From the NCBI RefSeq assembly GCF_028858725.1, contig NC_084769.1:13145501-13209500 (forward strand): a stretch of 64,000 bases of DNA, written 5' to 3'. The notes below the pieces were generated by a model. That model was not told the origin of the DNA. It worked only from the letters and a program-made list of their open reading frames with translations, and did no database searches. The stretch is from Colius striatus. Taxonomy: Eukaryota; Chordata; Aves; Coliiformes; Coliidae. This document shows positions 49,701 through 63,007 of this stretch, in pieces. Numbering within the stretch: position 1 is the first letter of the stretch; each line of letters starts with the position of its first letter. The position numbers and the translations under genes were made by a program.

Positions 49701-51600
49701 GCACGCTGTGCTATGGGGAGGGGCAAAGAGGCAAAGTCGGAGCTGCGAAGGCAGCAGCACTCAGGTCATTAAATATTGACGCAGTCTAAGCTGACCTGTG
49801 GGGGCCGTTTAGCTGAATTGCAGGTTTCTGTTGCTGTGATAAATTGGACCAATTTGTCATGTGGTTTTGTTTCTTCCCTCCCTTAAGTAAAGCTATACAG
49901 GAGCATTATTGCTACAGCTTCAGCAGCAGCAAACAGTCTGGAAAGCAAAATCCTCTGATGGATATGGATGAAAAAGAAGGGACAGGGACTGTTCTGCCAA
50001 AGGTGCCACAAGAGTCATGGAACAGGAAGAAGACAGCAAAAGGAACAGCAAATCAGTTTCAGAGCCTGAGACAAAGCTCTGCTGGCTCCTGCAACTGAGG
50101 AAAAATCCTGTTTGTGCAGACAGACACTTTATCTGTAACTGGACTCTGCAAACAACAGGATGCTCATCTGCAGCATGTGCTTGAGACTACACTGCTGAAT
50201 CCAAGGGCATCTCCTGGCTCTTCAGCCTGGCTGTAATTGGAGCTCTGAGCTGAGGACAGGAGATAATCCTGAAGCTATTTCACCTCTCACCTTTAGTCTT
50301 CCACTGCTGCTTTCCATGGGAGGAGAATCTGGTATAAACATCTGCTCTCCAGCACTGAGTTTCCTGTACATCAAGTACCAGGAGAAACAAAAGCTTTCTC
50401 CAAGTAGAAGAGTCAGAGCTATATATAAATTAGCATGCATCAGAAAAGAAGGCAGCTCTTTGCAGTTGGTCTCCAAGTTTCTTCTTCATAGCATAGTAAT
50501 GCTGGGTCCTCCTCCAGGTATCCTTTACTACGGGCAACACAGAGCCCAGATTTACCTTATGGAACTAAGGGATGGGTGCCCGCCCTCCTTGAAGGCAGAG
50601 CTGGGTTCTCTTCAGCTGCCTTCTCAGGTCAGAAGGGCAGAGTTGGGCAGGTGAGGACCAAGGACAGGACACCCCGCCTCTGCAATTTTTCCCAGCTGTG
50701 CTGCAGAACCCTGTGACCTTCAGCACACTCTGTTTCTGCCTCTCTTTTCCTCTCTCAGATGAGGCTTACTGAGGAGGTTTCCTGTGTCGCATTTGTAATT
50801 TGTTTTAAGAGCCCTCCATGGAGGATGCAGTGTCCTACTAAAATACCTTTCTCTTAAGGTGAAATGGGAGTTTGACAGGCCCCAGAAAGAAAAAAACATG
50901 AGTATAATCAGATGTTGAAGACCCAAAAAGAGCTCGGGGTTGCCATGCTAGTTATTTCTCTCCAAATTCGGCTTTTTTCCCCCCTCTTTTTTCTACACAA
51001 TGTTTTTTCTATTTATCTAAATCCTCAAACAGAAACAATGTCTTTTTACTTCATGAAACCCATGAAAACAAGCAGTTCTGATCAGGGAAACTTCATCTCA
51101 CCAAGGCAGAACCTGCCTGCTCAGAACTGAGATGAACATACACACCTACAAGTGGGATGGCAAGACCCAGCTCTGTCTCACATTGCATGATAGAGCCAGT
51201 GAACCGTGACACCTAATCCTAGGAACAATCCAAGCAGCCATTAACTTTGCCAAGTCCTTACTGTCTGAAAGGGAAGAGGCGTTCAAGCTGGCACTGCTAC
51301 CCCTAAAATGAATGGCAAGTTATAATAGTTGCAAATGCAGGAGACAAGTCATTTCTGCGCTCAGGAACAGGGAAAGTCAGAGGCATTACTGTTACTTTGT
51401 CTCTACTCTCTAAACAGCTCCAGTTTCCAGCAAGACTGGCCATCTGGTGTAAAAGCCCTGAAGGTGACAGAGGAAGGCAGGTAGTCACCGAGGTCACCAC
51501 AGCCACGCTTGCTTCAGGATGAAAGAGCATGCCATCTGTAACCAGGTATCAGGGACTTTCAATGTGGTCGAGCTACTACGTATGGGAAATGAGGGATCTC
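46781..51600. other. Intergenic stretch downstream of IQCB1
   Basis: No coding exon recognised on either strand. It holds one antisense CR1 (49001-49400). The remaining sequence is unremarkable. Confidence 0.65.
49001..49400 (-). mobile_element. CR1 LINE 3' end, about 400 bp, antisense
   Basis: Starts with the tail ACAGAATCACAGAATCTTCA, then GGGTTGGAAGAGACCTTGAA, CTCCACAACCCATTTGGGCA, and TAATGAGGTCACCCCTCAGT near the 5' side. Confidence 0.95.
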
Positions 51601-51629
51601 GAGCACCCTAAGAGGAAGCCGAGAGTTAA

Positions 51630-52750
51630 CCCAAACGCAGCTCGGAAACTCGAGGCACGCTGGGCAAGGAGGGCAGCAGGGCTGGCGGATGCCAAGCCGA
51701 GTGGCCTCCTGCTCTCCGGGCTGGATGCTGCGAGCCGCGGAGCCGCCGGCCTTGCCCGCCGTGCCCGGTGGCACGGTGGCCGGTGAGGGGCCGGCGCGGT
51801 GCCGCCGTGCCCAGGAGGCCGAGCTGCGGAGCCGCCCCGCTCTGCCCCTCAGCCGCCGCCCGCCTCTCCTCACTGCGCCCCCTCCCCGCGGGCGGGGCGC
51901 GCGGCTGTCGCGCGGCGGCCGTTACCCTGCCCGCGCCGCACGCGCTGCCGCGCGCCCGCCGTTGCCGTAGCGACGGGCTAAGCCGGGGCCTGGCTGCGGC
52001 TCGGCGGGCGCTGAGGGGGCGGCGGGCGGCGGCGGCGGGCCGGCGGCTCGGCGCTGCCGGGGCATGCACAACAAAGGCGGGAGGCGAGGCGTCCCGGGCG
52101 GGCTCCGCAGGTAGGTGGGTGCGGGCTGCGGCCGGGCGGGTGGGCAGGCGCGGGCAGGTCGCTCTGGGCGGCCGCTCCCGCGAGACGTGTGCTGTCCGCC
52201 GCGCTGCGCGGCTCGTTCCCCTCAGGGGAGAGTGATGCGGGCTCCAGCCTCAGCCCCGGCCCGGCGCCGCACCTTGCGGGCGCGGGGCTGCAACAAAGGC
52301 GAATGGCTGCGGGGCCGGCGCTGGCCTCCGCGCTCAGCCCGGCTTTTGCCCCTCTCTCCGGGCGGCACACGGGGCGGAACCGGGCGCAGCCTTTTATGTA
52401 TTTATTTGTTCGTGAGGTGTCGTTCTCCCGGTCCTTCAGCCCGTCCCGGCGGCGCGCCTCGGGTACAGCCGCTGCCTCCGCACCCAGCCCAGGGAGCGCT
52501 GCGGGACCGATGTGGGGTGTGGAGGGGCGGACACCCCAAACCCTTCCCCGCGCCTTTCCCGGCGGACACCCGCTCCGTGCCGGGGGACCCGCATACCCCC
52601 CACCCTCTGCATTTGCTCGCCCCTCACTCGCAGCGCTTGGCGGTGGCTCTGCACGGGGCGAATGGCTGGCCCGGCTCCCTGCCCGCCTCCCCTCGCTGCG
52701 CGGGGCGTCGCGGCAGCCCCCGGCTTTTTCTGCTCGCGTCCTAAAGCAGC
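51630..52750. promoter_or_regulatory. CpG island, promoter of an unidentified next gene
   Basis: The densest CpG region in the window, about 1.1 kb, without TATA. An X-box-like GTTGCCGTAGCGAC (51961-51974) lies about 100 bases upstream of a candidate ATG and 137 bases upstream of a GTAGGT donor. In mammals the gene downstream of IQCB1 is GOLGB1, which starts with a non-coding exon. That would fit, but no GOLGB1 coding exon is visible here. The long open frames on both strands in this island are a product of high GC. Confidence 0.75.
51975..52110 (+). other. Candidate first exon of the downstream gene
   Basis: Ends at CTCCGCAG followed by GTAGGTGGGT, the best plus-strand donor in the island. 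An ATG at 52064 opens a 15-codon frame to the donor (phase 2), starting MHNKGGRRGVPGG. I do not recognise it, and it may be 5' UTR. The 5' boundary is arbitrary. Confidence 0.35.
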
Positions 52751-53666
52751 AGCCGCAGAGACAACTTTGCAGATTGGCAGCTGAGAGTCCTTTAGATGCC
52801 TGGGGGGCTTTTGTCCTGTGCAAGGTGGAATATTGCGTGCTGGTACGGCATTTAATTGTTGTAAGGGGTGGCTGAGCAGCAACTCTCTCTAAATCTGCGG
52901 GTGCAAGTGAGTCATTTCTTAATTCGTTTCCATGTGATTTATTGCATTTTTCAACTCCAAGATGCGTTTTTCCAGTGCATAATAGGTTTTGATACCTGAG
53001 CTGTTAGCAAGGGCATCTGTTTGAATCCACAGAGGCATAAGTTTTACTGCATTATTGAAAACAGTAGCTACGACAGAATTCCCTGGAGGGAAAAATCTAT
53101 AAAACCCGCTGCTACCATCTTTATTTACGCTGCAGTAAAGCAGTGCTGGGTGCATCTACACTTTTGCCTTCCCTTATTTCCTAGTCATTGTGGCACTGAA
53201 AAGCATTATAAACAACTCTGCATTGTTTGCTGGTATTATAGTAAGGCCTGAGGGCTTGGTAAGGGTTTCTTTCATTCATGGCTCTCAAAATGCTTGGCAC
53301 ATGTCAATTAAGACTGGAAGCTCTGCTGCAAGATAGTGAGGTTTTATTGATCCTGTTTTACAGATGGAGGAGCAGATCAGAGACCTACAAAGATTTAAGT
53401 CAAATTCAGAATGTAAGCCATCATCTCACAGATTCTAAATCCTCTGTTTAGAATATTCTTTCCCACCTTCCATAATGACATTCTCTCTTAATTTCACTGG
53501 CTGCTGGAGCTGGTTTGGTTGCTGACATGCCATGTGTACGTTGGGATTTTGAGATACTGCTGTTGTGTATTGCCAAAAATTATGTTCATTTAGTGCCATG
53601 CTGTTGAGAAGAATGGTTTCTGATTAAATCAACTCTCTGATGGTTCTTTGGTTTATGCTGGGGTAG

Positions 53667-53861
53667 AACTCAAGAGTTCCATCATGGATGAGGATGCGTT
53701 AGACAGTGGGGTACAGCCAGGCAGCAAAGCATTCAGACTGCTGATGAGACAAACACAGAAAGCCTGAATATCTGCTCCGACTTCTTTGACAGCTTCCATC
53801 ACAAAAGAGAGAGGCTCTCTCCTCACTAAGACTCTTTGAAGGACATATTTCCAAAAGCAAA
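53667..53861 (+). other. Exon-like segment with 27-codon ORF
   Basis: Bounded by GGGGTAG and a consensus GTAAGT donor (53862). It holds a small frame 53684-53767 in good start context (ATCATGGATG) that begins MDEDALDSGVQPGSK. It could be a non-coding leader exon of the gene starting near 52.1 kb, or chance. Confidence 0.15.
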
Positions 53862-56800
53862 GTAAGTGGTCCCTGTTGTAGCTCTAACCCAGAAGGCTCC
53901 TGATCCTAGCCTGGTTTTGAGTCTGTCCCCTTGTTTGTATGGCCGAGACACAAAATAGACTGTGTTTGAGATCTGATTCCCATCCTTAGGCATTGCTTAT
54001 GTTGAGCTCCTTTAGGGCCTTTAACTAGAGGACCCCAGCTGCAGTCTCAGATTTAAGTCTTGCTGCCCTGTCTTTAGAGCACTGCACAAGACAACAACGG
54101 TAACCCCAAAGCATTTATAAAGTTTTAATCTTCTTAAGCTTCATCTGTGTAAGAAAAGCCTACTGCAGACTAGGTGGTGATGTACAGCTCCCAGTATTCA
54201 CAGAGGGAAAGGAGCAGATTGAATGCTTTTATAGCTTTTCTGGGTTTAATATCCATTGGGTGCTTGCCGAGGCTGATTTAGTCTTACAAGATGTTCTAGA
54301 AATCCTGATTTCTTAATACCTAAGTTTGTAGGGGATCAAGTTCCACTTTAAATATGCTTCTCCCCGAAACATATTACACCTCTCCCTGAACCACAAACAC
54401 CTTGGTTCTGCAGTTGTAAGAAGTGTTGTTCATTGCTGGCAGGCAACATGTGGTAGCACAGTTTGTTTCCTTTCCAGTGTTTCAGAGGACAGTTCTTTTA
54501 GAGAAGAGAAAACAAGCGTAGCTCCAGGGCCTCTATGGCTGGGCATCAGCCAATTACTGTCATGTCACATTAGCTCTATGGTACATTAGCACTCATTTAT
54601 GTTAATACAAATGCAGCATGACTGTTCCATAGTATTGATGGAATTATTGTATTTACAGTCCTGTAATGTGACTAATTGAAAGAGAGGTTCTGATCACAAA
54701 ACCATGGACTTCCAAGGTGATTCCTTCTGTGTCTTCTGTATGGACTGGTTTTGAAACATGAAGAAGAAACAAACTACTAGAAGACAAAATCCAGTTTCTA
54801 TTTGCCGTTGATGCAATATTACCTTTTGGCAAACTCTAGGTGAAATAAAATCCAGTATTACAAAAGAACAAAAAGAACTAACTTTTTTTTTGTTTCAGCT
54901 TGCCATGATCCTGACTCAGTAGCTTGTGCTGCTGTAGCTACTTCATGGCCTCTGAGAAAAGCTCTTAGCTGCCTGTGCTCTGCAGGAACCTAGCCCTTGA
55001 AACCAGCGTTAAGGTTTCGTCAGCTGCTACTGCAGCGCATGAGCACGTTCTTTTTGTCCAGAGCAGCCTGGCAGCAGCAGTCGTGGGTGTTTGTGAGATG
55101 AGGAGGCATCACATGCAGTACTCTGCAACCAGGGTTGTAAAGCTGTCCACAGCTTGGTGACTTTCCTGCTCAAATATCACGTGCCAGCATTCAAAGGATG
55201 TGCATTCAAAGGTGGGATGTGGAAGGAGACAGGGAGCTCTGAGACTTGTAGGAACAGGATGATGGATCTCTGCTGCCAAGGATGGTCTGTGTTAATGCTG
55301 CCAGCCTGCTGCCCAGGCTTCAGAGCTGTTCAGCAAGCCCTGAGCCACTGCAGAGTGACACACAGTATTTGTTATTTTCAAAACACCCTGCTGTAAGTTA
55401 CAGCAACAAAAGGTAACTCTGGGAACTGCACAGGAGTGATCTAGTCAGTAGCCTTGTTCACTGTGCCACCCCTGCTCAAGAAGGGCATTGGCAAAACCTC
55501 TGTCACCACAGCAGACGCCAGCATTGGTTATAGGAGGAGCAGTGATTTGCTGCTCAAGGACAGCAAGGACAGTGGAAAGTCTGTGATTTCATGAGTTAGT
55601 TATGGAAAACTGGGACCCTCAGGCTGAGGTAATAAGAATAGCTGGAGAATTAGACAATTCCCATATTCATGAGATGACAGATTGCAGCCCCTTTGCCCAA
55701 GCTGCATTGTATACACTGAGGGACAGAGGAGTTTTCTGACTTTGCTAACAGCTGCTTCAAGGTGAAACACAAGGGGAAAAAGAAAAAACAATTCTCCAAG
55801 GTCTGCTGTTACTCATTTTGCCATGTAACAACTTGTAGCCCTCCTCCCTGTGGAACCAGTGTTTGAGACAGTCCCCTCACCTTCTAGAAATAACTTGATT
55901 GGGAATTAAACAGCTCCTATCCAAAAGACAGGAAGGAACTAAAGGAACTAAGCTTTTGAAATCCTTCTCCATCTCCTGTCCTAGACAGGAAGTCAAGGAG
56001 CAGCAGTACATTTTTCCTTATAAAGAAAAAACACAGCTTGGTGTTTTTAGCTAGAGAGAGTGTCTACGCCCTTGCTTTCTGTGCTGCTGAAATGCTTAAC
56101 GTGTAAGCACAGATCCATTTTTCCTGTAGGATATGAAGCTTCAGCAGATGCTAGTGGGAGTTTACAGGCTTGGTTCTTTGTCAGTGCTTGCAGAAGCAGC
56201 CAGACACTGCGCTAGCTGTAGATGCAGTGCTAGAACTGCTCCAGTCAGACACCATGCAGTCCATCTTGCAGCTTCCCTGATATCTGGGAGCAGTGCTGGC
56301 AGTGTCCTGTCAAAACTCATTTGTCTGCAATGTAACAATCTGGCTGTTTCTACAGGCATGTTTAGGAAGCCTGTTAGCAACTGAAAGATGACAGTGGCTT
56401 TGACCACAAGTGAGTGATTCGCAAGACCTTGGCATACATACAGCTGAACTTTAATGCATGATTCTACCCCCAGGAAGAAAGGAATTAAAGACCCTCAGAC
56501 ACTAAGGAGAGACAGCTACATTCAGACCTAACACAGATGTGATATACATTAGTTGCTAGTGTCACAGCCAGTCAGAGCTGCTGTGACAGATTGATCTGCT
56601 GACTTTGTAGCCTGTCTCAAGGACAACTCACCTACCATTCCCTCTAATGAAGTCTTCACTCAGCTTGAGGATCTCTGCATCTCAAACACCTTGCTCAATA
56701 AACCCGTCCTGCAGAGGGGTCTAGAAGCAAAGCAGTGGTTCAGAATTTGGCTGGAGCAGAATTAGCACCAGCCATGGCTGGCACTGGGTTGAAGCTGAGC

Positions 56801-58270
56801 CCTCTGCACTAACAGGACATTGATGCCTGGGGATAGTGATCAGCTCTGTGCTGAAGTGCTCATGTCACTCATAGTGATGTGGATGATCTAGCCTGCTTCT
56901 AGGAGTAGATAGAAGCAACTCCTTTCAAGAGGAGATCCCTATTGAAAGACCCTTGTCAAGAAAGTTCCTTTCAAGAGCTAGGGAGGTAAATGCTGCTCAT
57001 AAAGAATCAATAGAGTGTCACTGCTAATCTGTGCTGTGGTAGTTAAACCTGGAAAAACCTCAGCCCTGAAGAGAACCAAGGCATCTCAATTACAAGAAGA
57101 CCTGAGAGCACTCCCTCAGGGGCTCTGGCTTGTGGTACTTAACTGTTTTGCACTGATATGTCCCATTTTTTACCACAGCTGTTGCAACAGCTCAGTTCTC
57201 TGTGGACAATCAGAGTTTGGGTTTCCACAACACAAGATAACCTGTCTGTGAGCCCCAGGGTGGCAGTGCTCTTCCTAGTTGAAGGGCGAGACATGGTTTT
57301 GGAAATTGAGATGCTTTATGCTTGCAAAAGCCATACCTGCAGTGAGAGATCTCACAAGTCAGTGGTTCAGCTTCTCTGAAAATTTGGTGTCATTGAGATA
57401 AAATATCAACTGAGGTCACAGGAGAAAAAAAAAAAAGAAAGAAAAAGGAGATCTGTTTTTGAAAGGAGTAGGCAGTGGAAGCCCTCCTCACTGATAAGCA
57501 GCCCCTGGGTTGATTAGCTTTTTAAGATTAAGGTGCATAGCTTACTTGTTTGATCTTCCACTTGAGTCTCAGGACACATTCCAGCAGGTGTGGGAAGCTT
57601 ACATCCCATTCCTGGATCTCAAAACCAGGTCTGCTAATATAAAAGTGCCTCCACAGCCAATTGTGTCTTTAAGGAAGATTTTCTGCCCTCTATTGCAGGT
57701 TCTGTCCTACCTGGTAACCATACAACCATGTCCCAAAGGAGTGGTCATTGATTGTTATTTCTGGTCAAATGCAAACAGCAGAGCAATAACTCTGCAACAT
57801 TTTTTGTTCTGTCTCTCAGCACACTCCTCAGGCTTTACTTCATTATAGCAGTAGCATGAAGCAAATTCATACAACAGCCAGACTAGCCAGAAGCAACTGC
57901 AGGCACTAGGATAGCCCAGAACCATGGCAGCCATCCTCTCCATGCTTAGGGCAATGCAGTATGCAGTAGTGCAGCTTGGATGTTTTTTTACAGGGTGGCT
58001 TTTCATGGGAAGAAGCTTCCTACTCACTCTGGCCTGTCAAGAGGGATAAAAGTCAGCAACTTTATTTCCTCATTGCAATAGGAGCCATGCTTTTACTTGT
58101 CTCTCACCTCATATAAAGACTGTCAAAACACAGTCCCTTTTCAGCAAAGTCATATTCAGGACAAAATTCCAGTTATGCCTCAAGCTAACACTATCATAAA
58201 GAGTAATCCCTTTGAGAATGTCTAAATGTTGTACAAATCAACTCAGAGTTGTAATAGAAAAGGCAAGTGA

Positions 58271-58290
58271 TCTATATCTATATATATATG
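58271..58290. repeat. Short TA/TATC-rich run
   Basis: Imperfect CTATATCTATATATATATG tract. Confidence 0.8.
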
Positions 58291-61200
58291 CTTAGTACAT
58301 CATTAAAAATAATGTTCCTAGTCCACCATAAAGAGAAAAATTTAGACATGCTTTCCCTTCTTAAGGTCTGCAAAAGAAACACTTCCCCTTGCCTGGTCAT
58401 GCTTTCTACTTTCCTCCCAGAACAAGACCCAGCCTTTCCTTCCCACAGTAGCCAAGGTGAATGTATGTGCTTGTATGACACAGCAGAAGCTCATGCTGCT
58501 CATTTTCAGCAAGCTAGCCAAAAAGGTGTCCTAGCAGAGAAGTCTTGGCTTTCTGGACCAGGGACATGGCCTGCTATTCTCAGATGGAAGTTAGAGAAAC
58601 GAGGGAGGTTGACTCCTAGATAAGCACTTACTTCAGGAGCAGATTTTCAGAGTCTCTGCAGTCTCTGCTGTATTGTTTTGAAAGATGAGTGGTTATTTTT
58701 GGTGAAATGATGTAGTCCCTTTTGTGATCATATGGCTATGCATGTGAGTGCTGAGTGCTTTTAAGAATGAAGCTTTTGTGCTGTTCGTTGGTGAGTCTGA
58801 GCATGATTACTGAGGTGGATATGTGTTAGTAGAATGACTGAACTTTTGGAAGGCATACTGAGGCAAAGCTAGGTCAAGTGAGATATCTGCCTTTCCTGAC
58901 AGCAAACTAGAGCATGGTATTTCTGGAAATACAGCTCTCAGCCCATGGTTCCACCTGCAGGACCACGGTACATCAGTTTCTAAAATGGCATTAACAATCC
59001 ACTTTGGATTATCTCTGTAGATTATCACAATTATCACACAGTAAATGTGGCCATGTGTAAAAGTCCTCAGCAGTAACACACATGTGCAGTCTGCAGTTTG
59101 TGGTATTTAGTAGCCACCTAATCCTGCTGATGCCAGCGTAGCTTCCATAGGTGGAAGCCATGCACGGGATGTGGTAGCAGGAGATGAGAGGTTCATAAAC
59201 TTGTAGGCTGGACAAGAATGCTGAGACCTAATCTTTGGCTAGACATGGCAACAGGACTTCCCCAAACTGATTTCTCTGTCCAATGCCTCTCTCTGGTGGT
59301 TGTTTGCAGCCCTTGAGCCCTGTGACCTAGACTTTGGCATTCACATCCCCAGTCCCGCTGGTTGTCAGCCCACGTCCCCATCAGCTGCCTCCCTGGGTGG
59401 CTGTGCAGTGGCTATGCTCCCACCTCATGCCGATTAGTCAGACACAGGGCTGTGTGTGGTGATGAGGGATGTGCTTTATCACACATTCTCCTTCCACTCA
59501 ACGGGAATCAGCTGCTGGACTGAGCTGAGACAGAGCCACGTGAGGCCTCACAGAGAGGCAGGGTACCAAGGTGTAGGCAGTGGATGCTGCTTTGAGTTGA
59601 ATTCCAGCTTCATAGCACAGCTCCAGCTCATAATTCGTGCAGGGCTGGACCAAAGCTTTAATGGGAATGCAGGTGGCTAAGGCTTTAGGCCTTAGTGATA
59701 GACCTCCTTCAGCTCCTTCTTCAGGGATATGGGAGGGCCAAAGGACAAGGAGTTTGTAGGAAAGCAGAGAAAGACTGAGAAATTACTTGAGAGCCTCATC
59801 AGGCAACAGGGTAGCAGAGGATGCCCTGTAGGAGGGAAATGAGTTTCTGTAGCAAGGAAGAGAGTGTAGCAGAGGTGACCGAGCTGAGGAGTAGAGAGGA
59901 GAAAGGAGCTCAGAGGGAGCAGGGAAGGGGCAGTATGGGCTGTTAGCCAGGGCTGATGAGTGACAGTTGTGTATTGGTTTGGAAGGCCTTGTAATCCTTG
60001 TAGTCCGCCTGGAGCAAACACCTGGAGCTTTTGAGATGCAGCCCATTAAGCACCAAAGCAGCAGGTGAGCAGCGTAACTGCAAGTGAGGAAGAGCAAGCA
60101 TCAGAATGCCTGACTCCTAAGAGGGTTCTCCTCTTACCTTGCCCCCTCTGCCTATTTTGCCATTCCTGCTGCTGTTTGAAACACATAGCATCTGGAAAAA
60201 GCAATGCCCTTGCACAGTGCCTCTGGCTTCAGGAGAGGGTTCTTCCAGTGTTGAATTTGGCCTATGGCTTTTAATTACTCTCTACTGTGATAGTAATGAG
60301 AGCCGGTGGAATTGTACTGATTTTATTTCCTTTTAATTTGTTATGATGCTGTGAATGCAGATTAACTTTCCTAGCTCGATACATGTTATTGATTCATTCT
60401 GCCTCGTGATGTAAATGGCTCAAAGAGGTGGCTGACTTCACTGTAGCTTCCCTGTGTAGCTATGTACCCCGTGCAGTGTCCTTGCTCCAGCAGTAGCCAA
60501 AATCAGGTACCTTTGCTTGAATTTGGTCAGGTTATTTACATCCATGTAACTGAGGATAAACTCTTCTTTACATGCAATAGTCTAGATCTCCCAGTTTCCT
60601 TTCTGTTTGATGTACCAAACGTGAGGATAGGTTTGGGGTTATTTGATGGAGGTGAACCTGCTTCTAGGCCCAACACACAGGGGTGGCCCTCACAGAGGGG
60701 AATTGTCCTACAGGAAAGGGAGAGAGCTGCAGTCAGAAGTATCTTCCAGCAGTGCATCTGCAAACACAGGCCTGCCCGGAAAGCCCCTTCACAAGGCAGT
60801 GGCCAGTCACTTGTCCATGTTCCTGTGTTCTGAGCTTCGCTGAAGGGCATGTGGTCGACTGCACTTCTGGCCAGTTGTCCATGGGGTTGTGGAGCAGCAG
60901 GGAGACTCTTAGCCTCAGGGCCTTTCTCCAAGTGACAGAACCTGTCAGCAATGCTTGTTTGAGACTGCATCCCACTGAGGGACCCTCCCACACTTTCTGT
61001 AGAGAAAGACCCTGAGTACATGGTAATTAATGTCTTTTCACCTCTGCTTTTACACCACTGAAGCTGTAATGTCTTTTACACACTTGAGCTGTAATGTCTC
61101 TCAATACAAAGCTCTACCAGGGGCTGAGATACGGAGACTGAGACAATGTCTTGCTGATTGTAAAGGGATGACTGCAAGGTAGCTTGCAGCCACATGGGCA

Positions 61201-62884
61201 GGAAGTTGCTTGGCAGGCTGAGAGCCAGCCCAGTGGGGTCAGGCCGGTGTGCCAGGGTTCTGGCATGGGCCCCCAGGCAGCCTGAGCCCAGAACTGCCTG
61301 GCCCTTCTCCACATCACCCAGCTGCAGACCTGGTGCACCACCTGATCCACTTAGCTCACAGGGCAGTACAGTGCTCAGAAGCAACTGGGGTGTTTTCTGT
61401 CTCCCACAGTGTTCCTGTCCTACATCATCTTGGATAGCAAGGAGCCAAAGGAGAAAGAGAGGAGAAAGGCTGAAGCTGGACTCAGCAGCCTGCATGCCTT
61501 TGCATGCCAGACCCTTGGCACGGGCTGCAGCGGGAAGCCAAGCGTGCCAGCACCTTAGAAAGCTACCTCCTCCTCAGCCATGCTCATAACCTTCCAGCTC
61601 AAAACACTGCTTTGTGGTAGCTGATCCTCTAGCTCCACGTGTCATTGCAGTAAACCAACGTGTTCCTTAGCAAGTCCAGAGGGACATTGACTGCACTGCA
61701 GGAGTGATGCAAATGTCACACCATCAGAGTCCATGGGATATCCAAGTACAGTGCTGCAGTGCCCATGAGCAGCCCTGCAGCTCAGTCATTATTATCTTCC
61801 TGCTGCTGATGGTTATCAGTTCCTTGGAGGCATTCTCTAGAACAGAAACTGAACTCAGCACAAAGTAGCTTTGCCTCAACTCAGAGACTGGTCAGTAACT
61901 TTAGATATGAAGTGTTACTTGTTCCTCTTGCAAAAAAATTCATCAGCTCTGTGACAGTTCTAATGTTCAGGAACGTACGTACTGACCATGCAGCACTGGG
62001 CAAGCCAAGGTAAAGGACATAAGGGGTAAGTATCAGTTTCTCTTGTTACATAGCTGACTTAAGGACTCAGAAGCTTATATCCAATTAAAGCAGCCAGGCA
62101 ATTAACATTAACCTGTTCTTCATCTAATGCATATTAACATGGCTGCTGTAGCTTCACGGAAGCCTCAGATTCATCTGAGTGGGTCTGGCCCTGCCCCTTC
62201 TATCTCCATCTCACAGAAGAACCACCACTTTGCTATGTGTGTTTTATCCATAACGTCATGGTAACAGCAATCTTGTGTCCATTTCTATCTTCTTGCACCT
62301 CCAAAGCTATCTTGTGCACCTACCTGCCAACACCCCATGCATGCTGGCCCCTGAGGACAGTGAGGAACTGCTGTCACCAGCTTCCTGAGAGATACTGGGC
62401 AACAGACTGGGAAAATGCTTTTAGGAAAATTAAAAATAGCACTAAGAGGAAAAGCTGAGGTAAGCTGAGGCACAGTGAAAAGTCAGATACTGGGGACTGG
62501 GTCCCAAATGTCATCATCCTAGAGACCTGAGGCAGAATCCTGCAGAGCTTCAGCCACAGGCACCCATCACACATTAGCAAAGCAGTGTCAGAGTGTCCTT
62601 GTACCTGGCAGCACATCCCCAGGACACTTGGCATTCAATTAGGAGGAGCAAAAAGCTTTGGGGACTTTGTGATTCACTGGAGAAGGTGCCTATGCTGCTG
62701 TAGGCAAAGCAGAACAAACACACACTTTTGCCTTAATGCCACCATATCCTTTGAGAAAACAAAAAAGCATTTGACTTTTTTTTTCTTGCTTAGACTAAGC
62801 CAAGTTTTAACACTTAGCTGGGCTCACCCATCTGCAGCACCGAGTGTGCCTTCAGCACAGCACCACTGGGGGCAGAACTGGGAG

Positions 62885-63007
62885 AAATGGGAGAAGGGAT
62901 GGATGTGGCACTTAGGGAAATGATCTAGTGGTTGATAGGGCTGGGACAAAGGCTGGACTCGATGAGTTTAAAGGTCTCTTCCAGCTGAAACGATTCTGTG
63001 ATTCTAA
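62885..63007 (+). mobile_element. CR1 3' tail fragment
   Basis: Sense tail: GGCTGGACTCGATGAGTTTA, AAGGTCTCTTCCAGCTGAAA, then CGATTCTGTGATTCT. Confidence 0.88.

Noticed and set aside
51978-52823. 281-codon minus-strand and 209-228-codon plus-strand frames in the 52 kb island
   Set aside because: All overlap each other in the GC-richest DNA of the window and have the low-complexity composition expected from it.
54899-55160. Exon after a strong T-rich TTTCAG acceptor
   Set aside because: No donor in a sensible place, and all frames close quickly.
60536-61021. 161-codon minus-strand frame and overlapping plus-strand frames
   Set aside because: Several mutually overlapping frames on both strands with ordinary composition suggest chance.
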